Source: Thecamonas trahens ATCC 50062 (taxonomy: Eukaryota; Apusozoa; Apusomonadida; Apusomonadidae). From it: a stretch of 64,000 nt of DNA. Every line of letters begins with the position of its first letter. Position 1 is the stretch's first letter. A program made the position numbers and the translations under genes. Location of the stretch: the NCBI RefSeq assembly GCF_000142905.1, contig NW_013657673.1, forward strand, positions 396,630 through 460,629, read 5' to 3'. The notes under the pieces were generated by a model that worked only from the letters and a program-made list of their open reading frames with translations, made no database searches and was not told the DNA's origin. This document shows positions 11,225 to 19,787 of the stretch, in pieces.

Positions 11225-11742
11225 CCCTTAACGGTACGATCGTTCGGACGCGTTGTCGCGCGTCTCAAATTGAACAACTCGATGATGCTTGACTTCCAGG
11301 TCACCGGCCGGCCGTCGCTGCGCGACGCCTGCTTGGCCTGCGGCTTGAGGTGGGAGGCGCGCCCGATGCGTGATGGCGGCCGACACGTGGACGCCCACCT
11401 GAACGATGCCCGAGTTGCCGTCGCGATGACGGACGCCTGAGAGCATGGGCGAGGCACACGAGGTGCCGTACGACGCCGATCCAGAGGAGCGGCGGGCGTG
11501 GACGGTGCGGAGCTTGTCGTTGACGACCCCGACGACCGGGAAGGAGAGCATGACAGAGTTGAACACGGTAGCCGGACGGGAGAGCGCGAGGACGTTGTGG
11601 ATCTTCTTGCGATTGACGAGCTTGCCAGTCGGCGAGGCCGACGCCGAGTTGACCGCGATTGATGGACGTTGCGACGTCTGTGGAGCGTCGCGGAGCGCAG
11701 CTTGCGCGATGGACAAAGTTGTCCATTGCGCACCGTAAAGGG
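11225..11742 (+). mobile_element. piggyBac-type non-autonomous element, copy 2
   Basis: 518 bases. Left end CCCTTAACGGTACG starts directly after CTAA (11221-11224), whose TAA is the PSME4 stop. The right end read inward is CCCTTTACGGTGCG. It shares the left-end block and the right-end block (GACGTTGCGACGTCTGTGGA) with copies 1 and 3 but has lost the zinc ribbon and the rest of the transposase remnant, so it is an internally deleted, MITE-like derivative. The right side is followed by ATAC, not a second CTAA, and the right terminus is duplicated 88 bases downstream, so this end has been rearranged. Confidence 0.75.
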
Positions 11743-11857
11743 ATACCCGCCAATGTCGCCAGGTCCCGTTCATCGCCAAAGACAGCACGACGATGACGAC
11801 GACGACCAGTCCATTGCGTACCGTAAAGGGATACCCGCCAATGTCGCCAGGTCCCGT
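11721..11857 (+). repeat. 49-base direct duplication carrying the transposon right end
   Basis: Bases 11721-11769 and 11809-11857 are identical except for one base (C or T at the tenth to eleventh position). Each unit contains the transposon's right inverted repeat (ACCGTAAAGGG) plus 27 bases of flank. Two right ends in tandem suggest a local duplication after insertion, or recombination between two elements. Confidence 0.85.
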
Positions 11858-14294
11858 GACCGGGTGGAACGATGTGGAGGAGGTGACAGGTGATGGTGTA
11901 AAGGCGGTTGTGGAGGCCATGTTCGAGCGGACTCTGGCTGTGGTGACCGGGTGGAACGATGTGCAGGAGGTGACAGGTGATGGTGTAAAGGCGGTTGTGG
12001 AGGCCATGGCAAGGGAGGTGACCAACAATGAAAGCGAGGCCTTGCTCAAGGTGGAGACTGGCTACAAGGCGCTGATTCGGGTGGTGGTGCTGGTGGCTGA
12101 TGCAAGTCGGGCGGCTTTGGAGAGCGAGTCCAGCGAAGGTGTTGTGGGCAGAGGTCGGATCTCGAACAGTGACATGACGAAGATGTATGATGCGCTGGAG
12201 TTTGCCCTGCCGTCGATGATGCATGCGGTGCGGTTGGTCGCTGGAGGACATGAGTTTGTGAACGAGCTGAGTCGGGACTGGCTTGATGCCTTCTTCCCGC
12301 CATTGGTCGACTCGCTGACGGCGGCCGAGGCTGGTGGGGTGGCATCGGTGCTGATGGGCCAGTACTGGCGCCTGGTGGTGTGGCTGATGGTCGAGCCGAG
12401 GGGTGAGTTTGTCGAGCAGGGCTCAGCAGGGTTTGAGGCCGGAATGCGGTCGTTGATGGCAGCGCTGCCGGTGCTACACGCCGATGCAGGCGGGCGACAG
12501 GCTTTTGAGCACATGGTGTCGTGCGTAGCCAACGGCATTGTCATGACCCGGTCGTGGATCGGATACGACTACCAGGCGTTAGGGGACGATCTCTTGAACG
12601 CCACGTTTAACGAGTGCGATGTGATGATTCCGATGGTGGCTTACGAGGGCTTGATGGAGATGGACGAGGTTGCGTTGCTTCGGGAACTGCAGGTTCGGTA
12701 TGCCGCACTCTGCGATGATGGCATGTTGACCGGGGTCTCCAGTGACACCCTGTACGACGCCGCGAATCTGGCGATCTATGTCTCCGAGAGACTGGGGCAG
12801 TTTGAGGTTGGAGCGGCCTTTCTAGTGATGGCGGCGGTGCGGGCGTTGCCATCAGCTGCTGACTCGATCAACATTGCACTCTCAAACCTGGACCCCGATG
12901 GCCACCTGACTGTCACAGAAGGAGCCAAGGTGCAGTTCGAGGTAGCCACCAGCGCCTGGCTTGTCGAACTGGAGGCAACGGTGACGTCTGGTGTGGCGCG
13001 CGGCGTACCGTCGCTCGCAGACATGGCTGCGAGAGTCCTCCTGCTGGACGCGGAGTTGCTGCAGGATGCGATTATCGACGGCAGGGTGCCAGACGAGGTG
13101 GTGGCGCAGGTGCTGCACTCGGCAGACACGGAGCTGACGGGCGGGCGCGAGAAGCCGGCTTCGCTGATGCGGGCCGAGACGATTGCCATGCGGATCGCAA
13201 GCGTGCCGTTTCGCATGTTTCTGGGAGCGGCGGAGGCAAGGAGTGCACGGAGCAAGATGTTGGCGATAGCGTTGAAGCTCCCGCTTGAGCTCATTGGCGC
13301 GGAGCTGCTCGAGTCACTGGCAATGGTGATCAGCACATGGTGTCTAGACGCAGACGATGGTAGCGATGTTGTGCCGCTGTATGCAAAGGCGTGCGCGGCG
13401 TGTGTGCGCGTCACCGAGACCAAGCTGGAGGGTTTTGTGATGCACCTGCGAGCGCTCGAGCTGACTATGGCGCTGTCTGGCTCGGTGGGCGAGTCTACAG
13501 TGGAGCCGTCGCCGGGCGTAATGACCTACCTGGAGAAGTTTGTGTGGGGCGAGAGCAGAACGATCGATGTGGGGATGAGGGCTCTCTGCGGTGCATTGTC
13601 GGATCTGACACGAGCTGCGGACATGGATCCGGGGCTGGTGCCGCCGTTTGAGCTTCTGACGCTTATGACCAAGTTGGGCGAGCTGTTGCATCCAGGAGCC
13701 GGGATGGTGGGCAGCGAGTGGGCCGCGTTTTCGCCGCTGGGCTCGATGGGTGTGTTTGCAACGATGGGAGACCTTGCGCTGACGACGCATCCAATGCCAA
13801 GGGAGGCGATTTGCGGGCTGATGTGGGCGGTGGGCGACTGCCGGCGGGCGCTCGAGCTCTTGGTCAAGGTCTCAATCAGGCCAGCGGTGGTTGAGGCACT
13901 GGGCCCGATGCGCGCAAGCGCACACGACGCTACACTGGAGACGATGGAGGGCTTTAGCTCACTCGCCACATCTGTGCTGCAGTCGCTGTCGTGCGTGGAG
14001 ATGATGGGCGAAGTGCAGATTTCGCACTTTATGTCCGACGTCTCGGCGGCGGTGATGGCAACGATCGAGTACTTGCGCAGCGAGGCGTGCGGCTTTCCAT
14101 TATCGCTCCCTGACGAGCCCCTGCAGGTGCTGTGTGCACTCGGTGATGCAGCGGCGACGGGGCAGAGCATTCCCAATGATGTCAAGGCTGCGACTGTGGA
14201 GATGCTAGCGGTTGTGTTGCAGTCGCGCGATTTGTCTCAGACGGCGTCTGAGTTGGTGCCGTGGGCGCTGGAGATGTTGCAGCGGGAAGGGTAG
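11841..14294 (+). CDS. all-helical protein, function unknown
   Basis: 817 residues from the ATG at 11841, eleven bases beyond the second transposon right end; other in-frame starts are at 11919 and 12006 (MAREVTNNESEALL). The open frame also runs back through the transposon end, but that part is unlikely to be native. Residues about 6-28 are repeated with a period of 29 residues (VTGWNDVEEVTGDGVKAVVE, then the same with Q for E). The rest is a long series of amphipathic helices rich in Leu, Val, Ala and Met, consistent with an ARM/HEAT-type solenoid, with no catalytic motif, signal peptide or membrane segment. I do not recognise it. It ends 26 bases from the convergent ankyrin gene. Confidence 0.6.
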   Translation: MSPGPVTGWNDVEEVTGDGVKAVVEAMFERTLAVVTGWNDVQEVTGDGVKAVVEAMAREVTNNESEALLKVETGYKALIRVVVLVADASRAALESESSEGVVGRGRISNSDMTKMYDALEFALPSMMHAVRLVAGGHEFVNELSRDWLDAFFPPLVDSLTAAEAGGVASVLMGQYWRLVVWLMVEPRGEFVEQGSAGFEAGMRSLMAALPVLHADAGGRQAFEHMVSCVANGIVMTRSWIGYDYQALGDDLLNATFNECDVMIPMVAYEGLMEMDEVALLRELQVRYAALCDDGMLTGVSSDTLYDAANLAIYVSERLGQFEVGAAFLVMAAVRALPSAADSINIALSNLDPDGHLTVTEGAKVQFEVATSAWLVELEATVTSGVARGVPSLADMAARVLLLDAELLQDAIIDGRVPDEVVAQVLHSADTELTGGREKPASLMRAETIAMRIASVPFRMFLGAAEARSARSKMLAIALKLPLELIGAELLESLAMVISTWCLDADDGSDVVPLYAKACAACVRVTETKLEGFVMHLRALELTMALSGSVGESTVEPSPGVMTYLEKFVWGESRTIDVGMRALCGALSDLTRAADMDPGLVPPFELLTLMTKLGELLHPGAGMVGSEWAAFSPLGSMGVFATMGDLALTTHPMPREAICGLMWAVGDCRRALELLVKVSIRPAVVEALGPMRASAHDATLETMEGFSSLATSVLQSLSCVEMMGEVQISHFMSDVSAAVMATIEYLRSEACGFPLSLPDEPLQVLCALGDAAATGQSIPNDVKAATVEMLAVVLQSRDLSQTASELVPWALEMLQREG
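11856..12008 (+). repeat. 87-base tandem repeat in the 5' end of the helical-protein gene
   Basis: The block beginning GTGACCGGGTGGAACGATGT occurs at 11856 and again at 11943. About 66 bases are nearly identical, followed by about 21 bases of non-matching spacer in the first unit. The period of 87 keeps the frame, so it adds 29 codons. Confidence 0.85.
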
Positions 14295-14320
14295 ACAACC
14301 GATGGTTGGAACAAAACAGG

Positions 14321-17300
14321 TTATTCATTGTTGGGCGGAGGCGACGACGAGAGCGGCGAGGGAAGCGACGACGGCGAGAGCGGAGCTGCGGCGGAGGGCG
14401 ACGATGGCGGCGGGGCCGGAGTGAGCGGCGAGAGCGGGGTGTGCGGCAGCAGCTGGGCGTGGGGCGGTGGCTGAGTGGCGAGGACGAGCGAGCCTGTCTG
14501 CGGAAGTGGGGCGGTGGCAGTGGTGGGGGTGATCTGGACGGACGAGGTCGATGTTGCAAGCGACGACGACGAGTCTGTGCCCGGCGGCCAGTGAAGGCTC
14601 GCCGGGTCGCCCCAGTTTGGCACGTCTGCCAGGGTGATGGTGTCGGGGGTAAAGGGCACAATGTCGGGGTCAAAGCCGTAGTCTGCGCTAGGCAGCCAGT
14701 TGCCTGGAGTGGCGATCCACTTGAAGACCTCGAGGAGGAGCTCGTTGGGGAGGCGGGCCAATATGCAGGTGTCGGCGTACTTGCGCAATGGCTGGCCGGT
14801 GAGCGGGTCGGTGACGAGGGTGCGGGCAATGAGCAGGGCTTGCTTGACGGCGCGCTGGACGTAGCGGGGGAACTTGAGGTGGACCGAGGGCATCCACGGG
14901 ACCTGGAGCTTGGCGTAGGCGGCGTAGGCTCCAAGGGCCGAGTAAACGTCGGGGTGCTCCTCGACCGAGGCGATGTCCATGCACTGGTCAAAGTCAATGC
15001 GGACGCGGCGCTCGAGGAGAAAGGCGACAATGTCTGTGTAGCCCTTCTTTGTGGCGATGACGACGGCGGAGCGAAGGCGCTTTGTGACAGCGTTAGGGTT
15101 TGCGCCGGCCGAGTCGACGAGGAAGCGGACGACGTCAGCGTGGCCCTCCTGCGCGGCGATGAGGAGCGGGTTGAAGCCCTGGTGCTGGCCGGCCTCGACG
15201 GCGACGCCGGCGTTGACCAGAAAGGCGACAATGTCTAGGAAGCCCTTCTTGGCGGCGACGTAGAGGGTGGTCTGCCCATTATCGGTGACGACGTCCGACT
15301 GTGCGCCGACCTCATCGACAAGGTAGCGAACGATGTCGATGTGGCCCTGAAGGGCGGCGACGTGGAGGGCGCGGTAGCCGTTCTTCTCCCCGACCTCGAC
15401 GTCGAGATCGACGTCGTCGTGGGCGCGGGCGTACTCGATGAGGTACTTGACGGTGTCGAGATGGCCGTAGAAGGAGGCGAGGTAGACTGCGGTCTGGTCG
15501 TCGTTGGCCTGAGCGTCGACGTCGACGTGTGCGACTTCGACGAGGTACTTGACGATTTCGAGCTCGCCCTTTTCAGCGGCGATGAGCAGCGGGTAAAGCC
15601 GTCGTCTGAGGGGAGCTTGGCGTCGAGGCCAGCGTCTTCAACGAGGTACTTGACGATGTCCAGCTTGCCGTACCAAGAGGCGATGAAGACCGGGGTGTCG
15701 CCGGTCGAGTTGACGATCGAGGTGTCGACGTTGACGTCTTCGACGAGGTAGCGTACAAGGTCGAGCGAGCCGTTCTTTGCGGCAATGTACAGCGGCGTGG
15801 CGCCGTTGTGAGTCTGGGCGTCGGGATCGACGCCGACGGCCTCGATGAGGTAGCGGACAACGGTGCTGTGGTCGGCCTGGATGGCGATGTGGAGCGGGCG
15901 CCAGCCGACTTCTTGTGCGAGTTCCGCGTCTGCGCCGATGGAGTGAAGGAACTCGACGACGTCGAGCTGACCGTAGTTTGCGGCGATGTAGATGAGCGAC
16001 GAGCCCTTGGAGGTGAGGCCCGAAGTGACGGCTGCAGCCGAGTGAACGAGGTAGCGGAGGATGTCGAGGGCGCCCTCCTGGCAAGCAACGTGGAGCGGTG
16101 ACCAGCCGTCGTTGGAGGCGAGGTTTGGGTTTGCGCCGACCGAGTCGACAAAGTAGCGGACAAGGTCCTCGTAGCCGTACTTTGAGCATAGGTAGACGCA
16201 TGTGATGCCGTTTGCGGACTGGACGTCGGGCGACATGCCGAGCTCGTCAACAAAGTAGCGGACGACGGCAAACTGGCCCTTTTGGGCGGCAATGTGGAGC
16301 GGAGTGAACCCGTTCTCGTCGCCGAGGGTGTAGTCGAGGGCGACGGTGTTGACGAGGTAGCGGAGAATGTCGACGTGGCCCTCCTTGGCGGCAATGTAGA
16401 CGGCAGACTGGCCGTCGTTGGTGCGGGCGTTGACGTTGACCTTACCCGAGGTGACGAGGAACTTGATGACGTCAAGCCTGTTTTCCTGGACGGCGATGAG
16501 GAGCGGGTAAAGTCGTAGTTTGAGGCAGTCTCGAGGTCAGCGTTGGCGTGGTTGACGAGGTAGCGGAGTACGTCGAGGTTGCCCTTGGAGGCCGAGATGT
16601 AGGTCGGGGTCTGACCGAGGCCGGCCTGGACGTTGGTGTCGACGCCCGCGACCTCGACGAGGTATTTGACGATGGCGAGTTGGTTCTTTTCGGTGGCGAT
16701 GAGGAGCGGGTTGAAGCCGTCCTTGGACGAGACGTTGACGTCCATGCCGACGGTCTCGACAAAGTACTTGATGACGTCGAGGTGGCCGTACCAGGCGGCG
16801 ATAAAGGCCGGAGTGTCGCCGGTATCGTTGACGACCGAGGTGTCTGCGCCGGCTTCCTCGACGAGGAAGCGGACGAGCGGCATGTCGCCGAGCATGGCGG
16901 CGATGTAGACGGCCGACTGGGCGGTCCGCGACTTGGCGTTGACGTTGACTCCGAGTTCGTTGACCAGGAATCGGACGACGTCGAGCTGCTTCTCTTCGAC
17001 GGCGGCAAGGAGCGGGGTGAAGCCCTTTTTCTGCGGCACCTCAGGGTCCATGCCGAGCTCCGAGGCGAGGTACTTGACAATGCCGAGGTTACCCTGCTTG
17101 GCGGCGATGTAAAGGCCGGTCTGCCCGTTGTGGGTCTTGGCAGAGGTGTTGGCGCCTGCGGCGACGAGGTACTTGAGCAGCTCGAGGTGGCCGCAGAAGC
17201 AGGCGACCAGGAACGGAGTGTAGCCGGACTTTTCGGCTTCCTCCATGTCCATGGCCAGGACTTCAACCATGAACTTGACCAGCTGTGTGTGGCCGTAGTA

Positions 17301-18428
17301 GGTGCCGATGTAGATGACCGACTGGCCGTCTGCGGCGGGTTCCCAGGCGAGCTCGGTCTTGTCGACGAGGTACTTGAACATGTCGTCGAGCCCTTCTTGG
17401 GCAGCCATGTGGAGGAGGTGGAAGCCAAACTCGTCGACGATGGACAGGTCTGCGTCTGTCTCCTCGACAAAGTAGCGGAGGAGGTCAAAGTGACCCGACT
17501 CGACCGAGATGAAGACCGGGGTGCGGTTGTCGAGGGTGGTGGCGTTGACGTTAGCGCCGGCGCGCTCGACAAGGAACTTGACGGCTTCGACGCGGTTCTC
17601 CTGAACCGCCATGTGGAGCGGGGTAAAGCCCTGGCCGACCTCGCCGCCGCCCGAGTTGACGTCGATGTCTGTGGCGGTGAGGATGAGCTCCATGAGCTCG
17701 ACGTGGCCAAAGAAGGCGGCGATGGAGAGGCAGGTGTTGCCGCCGCCGGTCAGCGCGTGCGGGTCGATGCCTGGCAGCGAGAGGAGGAGCTTGACAAGGC
17801 CGGTGTCGCCGTTGCGTGAGGCGACGTGCAGGGCGTTGTTGCGCCACGCGTGGCGGGAGCGGACAGGCGACCATACCATGGGCTCGAGTGCGTTGACGTC
17901 GATGCCCTGCGAAGACGCGAGGACTTCTGCAGCGGCAAGGGCGTCGTCCGAGTGGCCCGAGGCCGACCACGGGCCCGAAGCCGGTGACGGCGAGTCTTCT
18001 TCGCCGGCGGCGGGCGGCAGCGGAGCGTCGAGCGACCTTGTACCGGCGGCAACCGGGCCCGGCGGCGAGGCCGAGCTTGGGCTGACGACGCCGGCAAGCT
18101 CGAGAAGGCGCATGACCCGCGAGACATTCCCCGAGTCACACGCCTCGACAAAGTACGAGTTGGCCGAACGCGGCTGGTGCAGAGTGAGCGGGTCGGCGAG
18201 GAGGGCCGAGGCCTCGCCTGCAGGGGCACGGGCGTCAGAGCCGCCAAAGGGAGGTGTGGTCACCGATGATGAGCTCTGTTCCGAGCGAAGGAACCTAAAC
18301 GAGCCTCCTCCAATGCCTGCAACCGTATTGGACGCCGAAGGTAGTGCGCCACAGTCGGCGGCGTCTGTACCCGTCCGTGTGCGGGAGAGGAAGTGGTATG
18401 ACAACCGTGTGAGTGAATGAGCCGACAT
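14321..18428 (-). CDS. long ankyrin-repeat protein with F-box-like C terminus
   Basis: About 1369 residues from ATG 18428 after restoring two bases; in-frame ATGs at 18449 and 18494 are alternatives. Residues 1 to about 200 are Ser/Pro/Ala-rich. Roughly 25-30 ankyrin repeats of 33-35 residues follow, with the usual TPLHxAA...GxxxxVxxLV pattern (for example GFTPLHMAVQENRVEAVKFL). After the repeats comes a unique segment with LARLPNELLLEVFKWIA, which resembles an F-box or SOCS-box helix, then a Pro/Ser-rich tail. The frame breaks at 16505-16507 and 15591-15593, both at the sense sequence TTTACCCGCT where sister repeats have TTTACCCCGCT. Restoring one C at each gives continuous repeats. Ankyrin arrays bind other proteins; the partner is unknown, and an adaptor for a cullin ligase is only an inference from the C terminus. 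Confidence 0.75.
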
Positions 18429-19787
18429 TGCGGCGGGCACTGCCACCATCGCATGTGTCCCTTTCCCCAGCACCACATGCAGGGGGATGGCCATGAAGAG
18501 GGGAGGGAGGGGGGGGGGGCATGCAGAGGGTATGACAATACAGAAAACAAGAGAAGGATGAGGAAGGGCAAAGAGGGGGGGTGGGAGGGGGTGGGAGGGA
18601 GGGAGGATGTTGGCTCGCTTGCCTTGACCTTGGCCAAGGCGAAGAAGGTCGTGAAACGGCGTTCTGTTCGGCCAATGAATGGCGAAAAACGTACCCATGA
18701 GGGGAGAAGGAAAGGGGGGGGGGAGTCGAGTGGGTAGCCACGGGCGACGAGTTTAATTGGTGGCGAACAATTTTGTATTTGTGGTGGAGAGGGGAAGGGA
18801 GGGGGGNNNNNNNNNNNNNNNNNNNNNNNNNNNNNNNNNNNNNNNNNNNNNNNNNNNNNNNNNNNNNNNNNNNNNNNNNNNNNNNNNNNNNNNNNNNNNN
18901 NNNNNNNNNNNNNNNNNNNNNNNNNNNNNNNNNNNNNNNNNNNNNNNNNNNNNNNNNNNNNNNNNNNNNNNNNNNNNNNNNNNNNNNNNNNNNNNNNNNN
19001 NNNNNNNNNNNNNNNNNNNNNNNNNNNNNNNNNNNNNNNNNNNNNNNNNNNNNNNNNNNNNNNNNNNNNNNNNNNNNNNNNNNNNNNNNNNNNNNNNNNN
19101 NNNNNNNNNNNNNNNNNNNNNNNNNNNNNNNNNNNNNNNNNNNNNNNNNNNNNNNNNNNNNNNNNNNNNNNNNNNNNNNNNNNNNNNNNNNNNNNNNNNN
19201 NNNNNNNNNNNNNNNNNNNNNNNNNNNNNNNNNNNNNNNNNNNNNNNNNNNNNNNNNNNNNNNNNNNNNNNNNNNNNGTGGTGGAGAGGGGAAGGGGAGG
19301 GGGGGGGGGGGGGGGGGGGAGTGGTCGAGGAAGGAGATGGAATGGAGAATGTTGTTATTGTGATGTTTGCGATGGGTATAGGTTTGGTGATTGCAGGTTG
19401 CAGTGTTGTTGGTGGTGGTGGTGGTAAGGGGATGTGGACCATGATGATCGGGTGATGGGTGATTGATGGTATGGGTGGGTGACCTTGCATCAATTGAGTG
19501 TCTATGTGGACATTGATTGATGTTGAGCAAAGGTGAGCGATGGTGTGATATTTGTGATCGGAAGGCGTGTGCGTGTGTATGTGTGCGTGGGTGACATCGG
19601 TGGGTGACTCGGTGGGTGGCTCGGTGGGGGAGGGGGCTGGCGGGTGTGTGCCCAAGGCAAGAAGAGATTGGCAGCCATCAAGCCATCCCTGCATCCTGGC
19701 TGGGTGAGGCACACTTGACGAGCAGGGTGGCTGGCATTGACGACCGAGGTGCAACAGAGAGTAGAGCCTGGCAAGTGTTAGAGCAAT
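18429..19787. other. divergent intergenic region with assembly gap
   Basis: Separates the ankyrin gene (-) from MPP10 (+) and contains the 18807-19277 gap. The rest is low complexity: G-rich runs on the plus strand (18511-18520, 18713-18723, 19300-19319), GGT repeats near 19410 and a GT-rich stretch near 19565-19590. C tracts on the minus strand just upstream of the ankyrin start may be the pyrimidine tract of a 5'-UTR intron. I see no gene; open frames through the Ns are meaningless. Confidence 0.6.
18807..19277. other. assembly gap (471 N)
   Basis: A run of 471 Ns. The 19 bases GTGGTGGAGAGGGGAAGGG occur immediately left (18781-18799) and immediately right (19278-19296) of the gap, so the two contig ends probably overlap and the gap may be artificial. 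Confidence 0.95.

Noticed and set aside
11228-12251. Minus-strand frames of 273 and 316 codons across transposon copy 2
   Set aside because: They are shadows of the transposon and of the tandem repeats, with no family resemblance and no consistent frame among the three copies.
14261-17819. Plus-strand frames of 325 and 423 codons opposite the ankyrin gene
   Set aside because: They are complements of ankyrin repeats (Asp/Val/Gly-rich shadow pattern), while the minus strand shows true ankyrin consensus.
18757-19754. Open frames running through the N gap
   Set aside because: They are produced by Ns and G-rich low complexity only.
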